NCBI GenBank assembly: GCA_900542805.1
Contig: UQOW01000001.1
Location: forward strand, 1-64,000
DNA from: an uncultured Sutterella sp.
Lineage (GTDB): Bacteria > Pseudomonadota > Gammaproteobacteria > Burkholderiales > Burkholderiaceae_F
Direction of reading: 5' to 3'
Length of the DNA: 64,000 nucleotides
Of this stretch, positions 35,863 through 45,591 are shown in pieces; the first letter of the stretch is position 1, and each line of letters starts with the position of its first letter. The notes under the pieces are model-generated. The model worked only from the letters and a program-made list of their open reading frames with translations. It had not been told where the DNA came from and made no database searches. The translations under genes were made by a program, and so were the position numbers.

Positions 35863-37059
35863 TTACAGGTGGCGCGCAATTACATCGGCGAGGGTCTTGA
35901 CGCCTTCGCGAATTTTCTCGGGCGGAACCGTCACGAATGACAGACGGGAGTGATTGGATTCGGGTTTACCGGCGTAAAAGGCCATGCTCGGAACGAAGGC
36001 AACCTTGGCGGCAACGGCTTCTTTAAAGAGAGCGGCCGAGTCCATGGACTTCGGCAGATGCAACCAAATGAACATGCCGCCTGTCGGATGTGTCCAGGAA
36101 ATTTCCGGATGCTTGGGCATGAATTCATCGAGCGCATCGAGCATCGCTTTGCACTGATTCTTGTAAAGCGCACGGACGGTCGGAATGTGGGTCTTTAACG
36201 TCCCTTCCGAAATCACGCGAGCGGCCACAAGTTGAGTGAAGGTCGAGGTGTGCAAATCCATCGAAGACTTCAGACCCGAGAAAATCTTGCGGATTTCAGG
36301 CTTGGCAACGATGTAGCCCAAACGCAAGCCAGGTGAAAGAACCTTCGAGAGCGTACCTAAGCGAAGCGTGCGTTCCGGGGCAAAATGGCGCAGTGAAACC
36401 GGCGGCTTCTTGTCATACCACAATTCGCCGTACGGATCGTCTTCAATGAGCCAGAAGTCATACTTGCGGGCTTTCTCGGCGAGCTTTTCACGACGAGTTT
36501 CATCGATGGTAAGACCCGTGGGGTTGGCAAATGTGGGCATCACATAAGCCACGTTCACGTCGCTACAGCTATCGTCCAAGGCATCGGGGTTCATGCCGAG
36601 TTCGTCAACCGGAATTTCGGCATACCGGGGCTTGGTCATGTTAAAAGCCGAAAGAGCACCTAAATAGGTCGGGCTTTCTACCATAAGACGGCATTCGGGG
36701 ACCGAGAAGACGCGAGCAACAAGGTCCAAAGCCTGCTGAGAGCCGGTCACAATCTGAATCTCGTCGGCTGTGGTCGGAATACCGTGTTCGGTTTCCATTT
36801 GTGCCAAAGCCTCACGCAACTCCGGAACGCCCTCGGCTTGAGAGTATTGCAACGCACGGGAGCCTTCCTTATCCATAACGTAGTCAGCCGCTTCTTTGAC
36901 AGCGGCAATCGGGAATCCCTTCGGGCTCGGTAGACCGCCGGCAAACGAAATAATGTCGGGACGCCCCGTTAAAGAAAGCAACTCCAAAACAGCCTCGGAT
37001 CCCGAGTCTGTTGCGAGGGCGCTTAATTTCGGAAAAGGTGCGCTGGTAGAGACTGTCAT
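35863..37059 (-). CDS. PLP-dependent aminotransferase, fold type I (LysN/2-aminoadipate type)
   Basis: 398 residues. IISFAGGLPSPKGFP at the N-terminus is typical of the LysN/KAT-II and MocR-related group. MPTFANPTG, the aspartate in IEDDPYGEL and the PLP lysine in GTLSKVLSPGLRLGY are present. It transfers amino groups between an amino acid (aromatic, branched or aminoadipate) and 2-oxoglutarate; the exact substrate is open. It stands alone, with degenerate DNA upstream. Confidence 0.88.
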   Translation of the reverse strand: MTVSTSAPFPKLSALATDSGSEAVLELLSLTGRPDIISFAGGLPSPKGFPIAAVKEAADYVMDKEGSRALQYSQAEGVPELREALAQMETEHGIPTTADEIQIVTGSQQALDLVARVFSVPECRLMVESPTYLGALSAFNMTKPRYAEIPVDELGMNPDALDDSCSDVNVAYVMPTFANPTGLTIDETRREKLAEKARKYDFWLIEDDPYGELWYDKKPPVSLRHFAPERTLRLGTLSKVLSPGLRLGYIVAKPEIRKIFSGLKSSMDLHTSTFTQLVAARVISEGTLKTHIPTVRALYKNQCKAMLDALDEFMPKHPEISWTHPTGGMFIWLHLPKSMDSAALFKEAVAAKVAFVPSMAFYAGKPESNHSRLSFVTVPPEKIREGVKTLADVIARHL

Positions 37060-37193
37060 AGTTGTTTAATCCTCTTTAAAACAATGCTTTTTGATTGTAG
37101 ACCTCTTGCTGGAGTTTTCAGAGAAAACAAGCCTCTCCCTTGATTCAAGTGACAAGGGGTAGGAAGAAACGCTTAGACGTCTTGTTTTCGGCC

Positions 37194-37975
37194 CTAACTA
37201 TCCCAAATCGAATGTGCAACGACATCGGAAGTGAGGAACGTCGGTGTTTGTGTCAAACAAATCAGAGCGTCCGGGCCGCGTGTAAAGCTCCCGTCCCGAA
37301 CACGCTCAAAGGCTTTGATCATTGTTGGATTCGGGTGTTCCGTTGTCTTTATCTCAACCGGATGACATCGGGCTCCTTCTTTGATAAGTAGGTCAATTTC
37401 GTTGAATTTGGAATCGCTGTAAAAATAAAAACCCGCGTGTTTCCCGTTGTGAAGATAACTTTTGCGCCGCTTAAGTAACTCGTTTTAAGCGCCTCGGGGA
37501 AAGGGGTATCCATAAGCCAAGCGGGGAAGATCGTGTCTGAAAAAAAGTTTTGGCTTTTTGATGAGGACTTTTCCGACGTTCTCGTAAAAGGGCGGTAATA
37601 GATAAATAAGACCTAATCTTTCGGCTCCCGAAAGCCAGCCTTTGGTTGTTTGAATGGCAATACCGGTTTGAGAAGCAACTCTGCTGATTTGAAATTCCTG
37701 GCCGATGTGTGAAGCCAGAATACCGAGGAATTATTCGAAAGCTTCCAATTTGGCTTCCTCGGCATTCAGGCGGATATCCCGCTCAATGTAGCTATGTAGC
37801 GGTTCTCCGTAGAACCAATGGCGTTCGTTCTTGTCCATGTCAATGACCTCGGTCCAAGATCCTTGCCAGATGATGCGCCAGATTGCATCGCATCCCTCGT
37901 CACTCAGAGTGCCTTTTTTGAGTGAGCTGTCCAGAAGATAAGGTGTTTGCCCGATTCCCTTGAAGCGACCATGAA
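37194..37975 (-). pseudogene. Broken AAA/DUF4143 ATP-binding protein gene, C-terminal half
   Basis: On the minus strand, pieces in several frames line up as a DUF4143 protein. First comes YLLDSSLKKGTLSDEGCDAI, with WFYGEPLHSYIERDIRLNAE (37731-37960). After an in-frame stop near 37731 come FLGILASHIGQEFQISRVAS, LIYLLPPFYENVGKVLIKK and the nuclease-like DLLIKEGARCHPVEIKTTEH, ending TAG at 37194-37196. The N-terminal ATPase is missing. The right end coincides with a direct repeat at 37952. The stretch 37060-37193 shows nothing else. Confidence 0.65.
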
Positions 37976-38025
37976 GTGGCTCGGTACCGACTTGATTTCT
38001 TTTCCAAGATGAGCGTCGATCAGCA
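37952..38025 (+). repeat. Direct repeat, left copy (partner 39031-39105)
   Basis: About 70 bp beginning CGATTCCCTTGAAGCGAC and ending GATGAGCGTCGAT recur at 39031-39105 in the same orientation, with six or so mismatches and one single-base deletion in this copy. The two copies bracket the phage-like fragment, pointing to duplication or recombination. Confidence 0.85.
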
Positions 38026-39103
38026 AACGGCCTCGCAGGAAATGTCGGAGCGCATAGCGCAGACACTGTTCTCCACAGTGGCCAAGGACCTCGGTGTTTT
38101 ACCGGAACAGGTGTTTGCCGAGTACGGACCTAAGTCGGTGCTGACGTCTGCGGATGCGACACGCACGGCAGACGGCAAGTTACAGGTGACGTCCGATAGG
38201 GCGAAGCAGTTGTTCACCGGAAAACAGACGGACGCCCTTCACATGACGTCAAAGGTTTTCGAGGGTGACTTCGCTTCGTTCATGTTAAATGCCAAGGATT
38301 CTGAAAGGTTTGTAATTCGTACGCCTCTTTCATCGGCAACTGCCAATCTGCTTGGTCAATTAGGCATTCCGGCGGATGACGTAGAAATTCAGATTACAAG
38401 TGACCGTTTAGCACACCCCTACAACTCGGGACATAACTTAACGCCGCAAGATTGGCTCGACGCAGTCAATATGCCGGCGGAAGCTGAGAGTGCGGGAGTA
38501 GCGAAAGATACCGCGAAGACAAGTAATGAAAAGACTGTTTTCTTTAGAAAGGCAAATGAAGCCGGTCGCATCCTCGAAAGCATTTATCGGGTTTCCTACA
38601 ACGAGAACAGAAAGGACGCGAAAACGAGACTTAGTTTCGTCACTACGTATTACTTGGATGATCGAACACCGAAGCCCGACGTTGCTACTGCCCGTGAGGT
38701 AGCCGGTCAAATGCGAGAAGCATTACGACGCATGCGGGACTCCATGCCTAACCGCGCCTATGATGCCGCTCAAAAAAGAGCGGTGGGCTTCGGGTCGACT
38801 AGCGAAACTGTATCACGAAGCACAAAAAATAATCAAGGATTTCCACAAGGCACTATCGGCGAATGGTTCCCGGACGTCCGTGCTATTGCCACGTGGACAG
38901 GCGCTAACCGCTCGACGTTCTTGCACGAGACGGGGCACATGTTTCTTGACATGCGTACACGGATTGCCGTGAAACTTAAGGCAAAGAAGGACTCGGGCGT
39001 AGAACTCACTAAGGGCGAACAGCACTTGCTCGATTCCCTTGAAGCGACTATGAAGTGGCTTGGCACCGACCTTGATTCCTTCTCCAAGATGAGCGTCGAT
39101 TAG
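37976..39103 (+). pseudogene. Fragment of a large phage/ICE-type polyprotein with a HExxH motif
   Basis: A 375-codon frame without a plausible start or ribosome-binding site. Its N-terminal lines are duplicated at its end (SKMSVD on both sides). The C-terminal part has STFLHETGHMFLDM, a HExxH zinc-protease-like motif. The middle contains FIRTP/FVIRTPLSSATANL and YYLDDRTPKPDVATAREVAG. This resembles pieces of the very long multi-domain proteins of temperate phages and integrative elements, but I cannot name a family. It ends at TAG where the homologous repeat reads CAG. I treat it as a mobile-element relic. Confidence 0.5.
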
Positions 39104-39105
39104 CA
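39031..39105 (+). repeat. Direct repeat, right copy (partner 37952-38025)
   Basis: Same sequence as the left copy. Here the frame is intact up to a TAG (39101-39103) that replaces the CAG of the left copy. Confidence 0.85.
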
Positions 39106-39112
39106 ACGTCCG

Positions 39113-39379
39113 ATGCACGAGAAATTCGCACAAACTTTTGTAAGTTTTCTTCTTGGCTCTTGCCCGGCGCCGGTTCTGGGTTCGAGTGTGCCGGAAATGC
39201 TTTGCCACCGGTATCAGAAGGCTTTCGGCGCGGAGGAAAACCCCCGAGTTTTAGAAAAAGCGGAGCTTGTTATTAGCGAGATGCTGACCTATTATCACGA
39301 AACACCGACGTGGGTATTTCCTGTATTGTGGAAAAGTATGCAAGTTCAAAACCGCGAGACTGTCTGCCAGGCAACCTAA
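39113..39379 (+). other. Unassigned ORF in a relic region
   Basis: An 88-codon frame from ATG 39113 without a ribosome-binding site. The second half (YQKAFGAEENPRVLEKAELV) looks protein-like and helical, but no family is recognised. It probably belongs to the same decayed element. The rest of 39104-39455 shows no further feature. Confidence 0.25.
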
Positions 39380-39455
39380 GGGATATTTCGCTTTCCCTAG
39401 GAAAACAAAAGCGCCGGCAGAAAACTGTCAGCAGCTTCAAAGGACAAGTGCCCTT

Positions 39456-40121
39456 TTATGTTTCGTCTCCGGTGCGGAAGCGCTTTTCCATGTAGGCGAC
39501 AATCTGCGAAATCGTAAAGGTCATAGCAAGGTACAAAAGCGCCACCGTCGACCAGATTTCAACCGATCCATATGTGTCGGCAATAATGAGTTGCCCCTTG
39601 CGCGTGAGTTCCTCAAAGCCAATGACCGACACTAAGGACGAGTCTTTGAGCATGGCAATAAATTCATTGCCGAGCGGCGGAATGACGCGTTTAAAAGCCT
39701 GCGGGAGCACGACGTAGCGCATCGTTTGGCGCGGGGTCATTCCGAGACTTAATGCGGCGCGGGACTGCCCGATGGAAATCGATTGGATGCCGGCTCGAAA
39801 GATTTCAGCCACATACGCACCCGAGTTGATCGAGCAGGCGGCCACGGCCGCCGTAAACGGGTCGATTCGCATCCCGAGGATCACGGGGAGTGCGAAGTAC
39901 AAAATGAAGATTTGCACCAAAAGCGGCGTGCCGCGGATGAAGTTGACATACGTGCGCGCCGCGTAATGCAAAACTCGGTTGCGGCTCAGGGCTCCGACGG
40001 CGGCAATTAAGCCGAAAACCATCCCCAGACCGACGGCCATGGCCGTGATTTTGAGCGTGACCAAGGCGCCGGCTAATAAAAGCGGAAGCGACTGTGTCAC
40101 CAAGGAAAAATCAAACTCCAT
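39456..40121 (-). CDS. Polar amino-acid ABC transporter permease
   Basis: 221 residues from ATG 40121 (CGGGAG upstream). Family signature: TYVNFIRGTPLLVQIFILYF, INSGAYVAEIFRAGIQSIS, then the EAA loop SRAALSLGMTPRQTMRYVVL and PPLGNEFIAMLKDSSLVSVI. These proteins form the channel of His/Gln/cystine-type importers. The binding-protein gene lies 30 bp upstream; no ATPase gene follows, so the ATPase must come from elsewhere. Confidence 0.92.
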   Translation of the reverse strand: MEFDFSLVTQSLPLLLAGALVTLKITAMAVGLGMVFGLIAAVGALSRNRVLHYAARTYVNFIRGTPLLVQIFILYFALPVILGMRIDPFTAAVAACSINSGAYVAEIFRAGIQSISIGQSRAALSLGMTPRQTMRYVVLPQAFKRVIPPLGNEFIAMLKDSSLVSVIGFEELTRKGQLIIADTYGSVEIWSTVALLYLAMTFTISQIVAYMEKRFRTGDET

Positions 40122-40151
40122 GAGCAACTCCCGAGTTTTGATCAAGCGACA

Positions 40152-40901
40152 TTATTCACCGAACCACTTGGTCATCACAGCCTGATACGAGCCGTCTTGC
40201 TTGGCCTCACGCAAGGCTTTGTTCATGCGGTCCAAAAGGGCTTTGTTGTTTTTAGCCACAATGAATCCGAATTGTTCGACGTTGAGTATTTGGCTCTGGT
40301 GGGAGAAGACTTTGGCGTTGCGCGGGTTACTTGCCATAAAGTAGCCGATGGTCGGACGGTCACCGATGACGGCGGCACAGCCCTTGTTGCGCAGTTCCAT
40401 ATACGCTTCGTTCATCGTGTTAAAGGTCTTGGTCTTGGCACCGGGAATCGTCTTGGCATAGGCCATGCCGGAGTTGCCGATCTGACCGCAGATGATTTTG
40501 TTTTTCAGATCCTTGTCGGTCTTGTAGACGTCTTTGTCGGCTTTGCGAACCAAAATGGAAAGACCCGAATCGTAGTAGGGGTCCGTAAAGCTCACTTTCT
40601 TGGCACGCTCTTCGGTAATGGAAACGGCAGCTCCGGCAATATCAATCTGTTTTCCTAAAATCGCCGGGATCAGGGCATCGAACCCCATCGAGGCAATTTT
40701 GACGGTAAAGCCGGCCTTCTGACCGATTAGTCGAATCATATCGACGTCAAAGCCGATGACTTCCGAACCGTTTTTCGTGTCAACGTATTCAAAAGGCGGG
40801 TAGGTGCTTTCCGTACCCATGACGAGTTCTTCAGCCTGCGAAGTAGCCGAGGCAGCGAGCATAGCGCCCACGGCGGCAAATAAAAAAGTTTTCTTAAACA
40901 T
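40152..40901 (-). CDS. Polar amino-acid ABC transporter substrate-binding protein (family 3)
   Basis: 249 residues from ATG 40901 (AGGGA upstream). It has a signal peptide cleaved about SQA-EE and a family-3 binding domain with GTESTYPPFEY, IGFDVDMIRLIG, FDALIPAILGKQIDIAGAAV and ITEERAKKVSFTDPYY. It is periplasmic and delivers an amino acid, probably basic or polar, to the permease downstream. It is a close paralogue of 41127-41876, with the same length and near-identical motifs. Confidence 0.92.
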   Translation of the reverse strand: MFKKTFLFAAVGAMLAASATSQAEELVMGTESTYPPFEYVDTKNGSEVIGFDVDMIRLIGQKAGFTVKIASMGFDALIPAILGKQIDIAGAAVSITEERAKKVSFTDPYYDSGLSILVRKADKDVYKTDKDLKNKIICGQIGNSGMAYAKTIPGAKTKTFNTMNEAYMELRNKGCAAVIGDRPTIGYFMASNPRNAKVFSHQSQILNVEQFGFIVAKNNKALLDRMNKALREAKQDGSYQAVMTKWFGE

Positions 40902-41050
40902 TAAAATTTCCCTAAAAAAGGCCGTTAACCGCCCTACTTGGGGAACGATTGTCAGCCAAACAAACAATTTTAAGAAAGGCGAGGGCGCAGCGGGGAGCGC
41001 TTACCTTCTTTTGCTTGATTTGTTGTAAAAAAAGGACAAAAAGCAGGAAC

Positions 41051-41088
41051 GAAAAATAACGTCGGAGGCAAAAAACGCTCTCCGACGT
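41051..41088 (-). terminator. Terminator of the upstream binding-protein gene (minus strand)
   Basis: ACGTCGGAG (41059-41067) pairs with CTCCGACGT (41080-41088), and the minus strand then reads TATTTTTC. It makes the 41127-41876 gene a separate transcript from the binding protein/permease pair. Confidence 0.8.
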
Positions 41089-41126
41089 CGCGTATCGCTT
41101 GAGTGTCTTTTACAAGGAGCGGCGCG

Positions 41127-41876
41127 TTACTGGCCGAACCATTTGACTAAAAGCGCTTTGTACGAGCCGTCCTTTTTGGCCTCTTCAAAGGCTTTATCCA
41201 GGCGCGCCAAAAGCTTTTTGTTATCCTTGGCGACGATAAAGCCGAATTGTTCGACATTGAGAACCGTATCTTGCAACGTAAAGAGTTTCTTGTTGCGTGC
41301 GTTGCTCGTCATAAAGTACGCAATGGTCGGGCGGTCGCCGATTACGGCTTCGCAACCCTTGTTGCGTAGTTCCATGTACGTTTCGTTCATCGTATTGAAG
41401 GTCTTGACGGTCGCGCCCTCAATCGTGCGTGCGTAGGCGGCGCCGGACGTCCCGAGCTGACCGCAGAGAATCTTATTTTTCAAATCCTTATCGGTCTTGT
41501 AGGTGTCTTTGTCGGCTTTCCGGACCAAAATCGAAAGCCCCGAGTCGTAGTAAGGCTGCGTGAAGCTTACTTTCTTGGCGCGCTCTTCGGTAATCGTGAT
41601 GGCTGCACCGGCGATGTCGATTTGGCGACTCAAAATCGCCGGAATCAGGGCATCGAACCCCATGGAAACGACCTTGATGGTAAATCCGGCCTTTTGACCG
41701 AGCATTCGCACCATGTCGATATCGAAACCGACGATTTCCGATCCGTTTTTCGTATCGGTGTATTCAAAGGGAGGATACGTGCTTTCCGTACCCATAATGA
41801 GCTGCTCGGCATGAGCAACGGCTGAGGTTACCACTAGAGAACTACAAGCCGTAAGAAAGAGCATTTTTTTAAACAT
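41127..41876 (-). CDS. Polar amino-acid substrate-binding protein (family 3), tandem paralogue
   Basis: 249 residues from ATG 41876 (GGGAG upstream), with a signal peptide ending AHA. It shares nearly all motifs with the 40152 protein (GTESTYPPFEYTDTKNGSE, ITEERAKKVSFTQPYY, GDRPTIAYFM), so the two arose by recent tandem duplication. It has its own terminator and no permease of its own. It may feed the same transporter with a different ligand preference. Confidence 0.92.
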   Translation of the reverse strand: MFKKMLFLTACSSLVVTSAVAHAEQLIMGTESTYPPFEYTDTKNGSEIVGFDIDMVRMLGQKAGFTIKVVSMGFDALIPAILSRQIDIAGAAITITEERAKKVSFTQPYYDSGLSILVRKADKDTYKTDKDLKNKILCGQLGTSGAAYARTIEGATVKTFNTMNETYMELRNKGCEAVIGDRPTIAYFMTSNARNKKLFTLQDTVLNVEQFGFIVAKDNKKLLARLDKAFEEAKKDGSYKALLVKWFGQ

Positions 41877-42138
41877 GGGTAACTCCCGAAAAATAAAACG
41901 GTAACGTGGAGGCGTTTTTTGGCCGAACGAGGCGGTCAAGTCACGGATTGTACGAACGATGCAGCGAACTTAAGCCGAACGCATGCCTTGAAGTCATTGG
42001 GTTTGTTGCACTTTTTTTACACGTAAAAGTACTTAGACAGGCGTCAAAACTGACTGAAACGATATCCCTTCTTTTTTAGTCGGGAATTATTCGTTAGACT
42101 ATCGTAATCTTGACAAAACCACTCGGGAATTCACAGCC

Positions 42139-42588
42139 ATGAAGCTTACAACGCGAGGCCGCTTTGCCGTCACGAGCATGATTGACATAGCGCTTTACGG
42201 AAAAAACGGGCCGGTCCGTTTGGCTGATATTGCCCGGCGCGAACAGATTTCGGTGGCCTATCTCGAGCAGATTTTCGGTCGACTGCGTCACGCCGAACTT
42301 GTGACGGCCAATCGGGGGCCGGGCGGCGGATATCGTTTAGCGCGTCCCCCCGAGGAAATCAGTGCCGGTGAAATCGTCCGAGCGGTCGAAGAAAGCTTAG
42401 ATGCCACGCATTGCTACGGCACGGGACAGTGCCGAGGCGGTGCCGAATGTTTGGCGCACGGACTTTGGTCGGATATGAACCGATTGATGACGGATTTTTT
42501 AGACGGACAATCGCTTGCGGCGATTAAGACACGTTATGCGAATACGCATCGGTCGCCGGGCGATCGCCGGGCGATGAGGCTGTCGTGA
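42139..42588 (+). CDS. iscR: Iron-sulfur cluster regulator IscR
   Basis: 149 residues, Rrf2 family. An N-terminal winged helix begins KLTTRGRFAVTSMIDIAL, with QISVAYLEQIFGRLR as recognition region. The cluster ligands are CYGTGQCRGGAEC, followed by HGLW. Holo-IscR represses the isc operon. The region upstream (41877-42138) has AGTCGGGAATTAT around 42077-42089, reminiscent of a type-1 IscR half-site, but I cannot confirm it. It leads iscS by 46 bp. Confidence 0.95.
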   Translation: MKLTTRGRFAVTSMIDIALYGKNGPVRLADIARREQISVAYLEQIFGRLRHAELVTANRGPGGGYRLARPPEEISAGEIVRAVEESLDATHCYGTGQCRGGAECLAHGLWSDMNRLMTDFLDGQSLAAIKTRYANTHRSPGDRRAMRLS

Positions 42589-42634
42589 TATTTAAGAATA
42601 AACGGGCTTAAAGCTTAAAGAAAGGAAGTAACGT

Positions 42635-43852
42635 ATGAATCTGAAGCGTCCTATTTATTTGGACTATTCGGCAACGACACCGGTCGACCCGCGTGTGGCC
42701 GAAAAGATGATCCCCTACTTGTGCGAGAAGTTCGGGAACCCCGCCAGCCGCTCGCACGCATACGGATGGGAAGCGGAAAAGGCCGTTGACGAGGCCCGTG
42801 CCGAGGTCGCCGCCTACATTAACGCCGACCCGAAAGAAATAGTTTGGACATCGGGCGCTACCGAGTCCGATAACTTGGCCGTTAAGGGTGCCGCGCACTT
42901 TTACAAGGATAAGGGCAAGCACTTAATTACCGTCAAGACCGAACACAAAGCGATTCTCGATTCGATGCGCCATCTGGAAACGGAAGGCTATGAGGTGACG
43001 TACCTGGATGTTCAGGAAAACGGGCTTCTCGATTTAAAAGCCCTGGAAGCGGCGATGCGTCCGGATACGACGCTCGTGTCCGTCATGGCTGTCAATAACG
43101 AAATCGGCGTGATTCAGGATATTGCCGCCATCGGTGAGATGTGCCGCTCTCGCGGCATTATTTTCCACTGCGATGCGACGCAGGCTCCGGGTAAGATGGT
43201 CTTGGATACCCAGAAACTTAAAGTCGATTTGATGAGTCTTTCTTCGCACAAGGTCTACGGGCCCAAAGGCATCGGCGCGCTTTACGTGCGTCGTAAGCCT
43301 CGCGTGCGTATCGAGCCGCAGATTCACGGCGGCGGACACGAACGCGGCATGCGTTCGGGAACGCTGGCCGTGCACCAAATCGTCGGCATGGGCGAGGCCT
43401 ACCGCATTGCGCGCCTTGAGCAAGCCAAAGACATCGAACACTGCCTTAAACTGCGCGAGCGTCTTTTAAGCGGTATTCTCAAGAACATTCCCGATGTCGT
43501 TGTTAACGGCGACATGGAGCACCGTGTCTGCACGAATTTGAATATTTCTTTTGCCTATGTCGAAGGCGAAAGTCTCATGATGGCTTTAAAGGATATTGCC
43601 GTCAGTTCCGGTTCGGCTTGCACGTCCGCTTCTCTGGAGCCGAGTTACGTTTTGCGTGCCCTCGGTCGCGACGATGAACTCGCGCACAGTTCGATTCGCT
43701 TCACATTCGGTCGCTTTACGACAGAAGAAGAAGTCGATTACACCGTCAAGCTTTTAACCGAGCAGGTCGCCAAGCTCCGTGAGATGTCGCCTCTGTGGGA
43801 AATGCACAAGGAAGGTGTTGATCTTAAGTCCGTCAAGTGGAGCAATCACTAG
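42635..43852 (+). CDS. iscS: Cysteine desulfurase IscS
   Basis: 405 residues. [20 protein letters not shown], the PLP lysine in [20 protein letters not shown] and the catalytic cysteine in [20 protein letters not shown] identify a group I desulfurase. It supplies persulfide sulfur to IscU for Fe-S cluster and tRNA thiolation. AGGAAG precedes the ATG. Confidence 0.97.
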   Translation: MNLKRPIYLDYSATTPVDPRVAEKMIPYLCEKFGNPASRSHAYGWEAEKAVDEARAEVAAYINADPKEIVWTSGATESDNLAVKGAAHFYKDKGKHLITVKTEHKAILDSMRHLETEGYEVTYLDVQENGLLDLKALEAAMRPDTTLVSVMAVNNEIGVIQDIAAIGEMCRSRGIIFHCDATQAPGKMVLDTQKLKVDLMSLSSHKVYGPKGIGALYVRRKPRVRIEPQIHGGGHERGMRSGTLAVHQIVGMGEAYRIARLEQAKDIEHCLKLRERLLSGILKNIPDVVVNGDMEHRVCTNLNISFAYVEGESLMMALKDIAVSSGSACTSASLEPSYVLRALGRDDELAHSSIRFTFGRFTTEEEVDYTVKLLTEQVAKLREMSPLWEMHKEGVDLKSVKWSNH

Positions 43853-43860
43853 GAGAACGT

Positions 43861-44259
43861 ATGCCCTACAGTGACAAACTCATTGAACAGTACGAGCACC
43901 CGAAAAATGTCGGTACGCTCGACAAAAACGACGAGTCGGTCGGAACCGGCATGGTCGGGGCTCCGGCGTGCGGCGATGTGATGCGCCTGCAAATTAAGGT
44001 CAATGACGCAGGCATCATCGAAGATGCCAAATTTAAGACCTACGGGTGCGCTAGCGCCATTGCCTCGAGTTCTCTTGTCTCCGAATGGGTCAAGGGTAAG
44101 AGCCTTGAGGAAGCCGGGAAGATTTCCAACACGCAAATTGCCGAGGAACTCGCGCTTCCGCCCGTCAAGATTCATTGCTCGATTTTGGCCGAAGACGCCG
44201 TCAAGGCGGCCATTGATGACTACAAGGCCAAACGCGCAGCCAAGGAAACGAAAGCATGA
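43861..44259 (+). CDS. iscU: Fe-S cluster scaffold IscU
   Basis: 132 residues from ATG 43861 (AGGAG upstream). The three cluster cysteines are visible in [22 protein letters not shown] and [19 protein letters not shown], the HscA recognition site, directly precedes the last one. It assembles [2Fe-2S] clusters with IscS. Its stop overlaps the iscA start (ATGA). Confidence 0.97.
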   Translation: MPYSDKLIEQYEHPKNVGTLDKNDESVGTGMVGAPACGDVMRLQIKVNDAGIIEDAKFKTYGCASAIASSSLVSEWVKGKSLEEAGKISNTQIAEELALPPVKIHCSILAEDAVKAAIDDYKAKRAAKETKA

Positions 44260-44576
44260 TTACGTTAACTCCGGCTGCCGCACGCCACGTGCAGGCGTTT
44301 CTTGCCAAACGCGGCAAGGGCGTGGGGTTAAGGCTCGGCGTCAAAACGTCCGGGTGCTCGGGCATGGCTTATAAGCTTGAATTTGCCGATGTGACCAACC
44401 AAGACGATTCGGTTTGGGAAAGTAACGGCGTTAAAGTCATTGTCGATGCAAAAAGCCTGCCGTATATCGACGGGACAGAACTTGATTTTGTCAAGGAAGG
44501 ACTGCAGTCCGGCTTTAAGTTCAAAAATCCGAACGAAAAAGAGCATTGCGGCTGCGGTAAGTCCTTTAAGGTCTGA
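44256..44576 (+). CDS. iscA: A-type Fe-S carrier IscA
   Basis: 106 residues. It has the A-type ligand pattern of [16 protein letters not shown] and the C-terminal [12 protein letters not shown], the three cysteines that bind an Fe-S cluster or iron. It carries clusters from IscU to apo-proteins. Its ATG overlaps the iscU stop by 4 bp. Confidence 0.96.
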   Translation: MITLTPAAARHVQAFLAKRGKGVGLRLGVKTSGCSGMAYKLEFADVTNQDDSVWESNGVKVIVDAKSLPYIDGTELDFVKEGLQSGFKFKNPNEKEHCGCGKSFKV

Positions 44577-44582
44577 ACGTCT

Positions 44583-45068
44583 ATGGCGCGTGAATCGGCG
44601 TTTTCATTGCTCGGCCTTCCGGAGCAGTTTTCTTTAAGTGCCGAGCAAATCGACCAGGCTTGGCACGAGCGAATTGCCCTTGTACATCCGGACCGCTTTG
44701 CCGCTTCGGGCAATGCCGCTAAGCGCGTTGCCGAGCAGTGGGCAGGGCGCCTCAATGATGCCAGGGGAGAGCTCATCAACCCGGTGACGCGAGCCAAGGC
44801 GCTCCTTGCGGCAAAGGGCTTTAATCTTGCTGAAGAGACCGATACCCGCATGTCGCAAGCTTTTTTGTTGCAGCAATTTACCTGGCGCGAACGCGCTCAG
44901 GACGGGGAAAAAGACGCGGTGCTCTCGGAGCTTCACACTTCCGAATCTGAGTGTCTGGAGGCGCTTGGCGATGCACTCGACGATAAAAAAGATTTTCCCC
45001 GAGCCCGGGAACTCGCGCGGGAACTTCTTTTTTTAAGAAAACTTGCTGCCGATTTGGGCTCTTCCTAG
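44583..45068 (+). CDS. hscB: J-domain co-chaperone HscB
   Basis: 161 residues. A type III J-domain with the HPD motif in ALVHPDRFAASGNAAKRVAE, then a C-terminal helical bundle that binds IscU. HscB delivers IscU to HscA. It starts 6 bp after iscA. Unusually, hscA does not follow directly but lies 523 bp away. Confidence 0.93.
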   Translation: MARESAFSLLGLPEQFSLSAEQIDQAWHERIALVHPDRFAASGNAAKRVAEQWAGRLNDARGELINPVTRAKALLAAKGFNLAEETDTRMSQAFLLQQFTWRERAQDGEKDAVLSELHTSESECLEALGDALDDKKDFPRARELARELLFLRKLAADLGSS

Positions 45069-45591
45069 AAGGGCTTCCGAACCCGACGCCCTCATGAATT
45101 GACTCATCGGCAGTTTTATTTCAGGTCGCTCGTGAAAATCGGTCTTAAGCTCGCGATGATGCCTTTGTGAGCGCTCAAAACCGAAAAGTTCTACGCAAAG
45201 AGGCGTGCCGGAAAAGCCGCAATTGCCCCGTGCGTCTGCACTTAGTTAAGAAGCGTATGCGGCGTGTTGGGGAGTATAACCAAATAGTTCGACTCACAGG
45301 ACCTGGAAAAGAGTACCTTTCCGACTTCGGCTCGCTGGCCCGCATAGGCCCGAAAGCGCGCCGCAGTCACACTTCCTTTGCTTGTGCCGGACACGACGTA
45401 CCGTCCGTCAAGCATGTCGGTAAAATGCGCGCCGATAAAGGCCTTTTTTGTGGGTTTGTTTTCAGTTACGTAACAATAACAAGAAAGCCCTCTTTTTCGT
45501 TTTGTTTCAATGGGTTCTGTAGAAAGGCAAAGGCTTTTCTCGGCCTTTGGATAAGAATCAGGCTCAACCATTTTCTTGAGAAAACCGTTTT
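45069..45591. other. 523-bp gap inside the isc operon with a possible antisense ORF remnant
   Basis: hscB and hscA are normally adjacent. Here they are separated by DNA with no plus-strand gene. The only protein-like stretch is on the minus strand, 45242-45571 (CYCYVTENKPTKKAFIGAHF, then DGRYVVSGTSKGSVTAARFR), without a ribosome-binding site and of unknown family. It may be an insertion relic. No terminator is obvious. Confidence 0.4.

Noticed and set aside
45242..45571. Zot-like phage protein in the isc gap
   Set aside because: A CYCY pattern suggested it, but no ATPase motif or wider similarity can be seen; reported only as an unassigned remnant.
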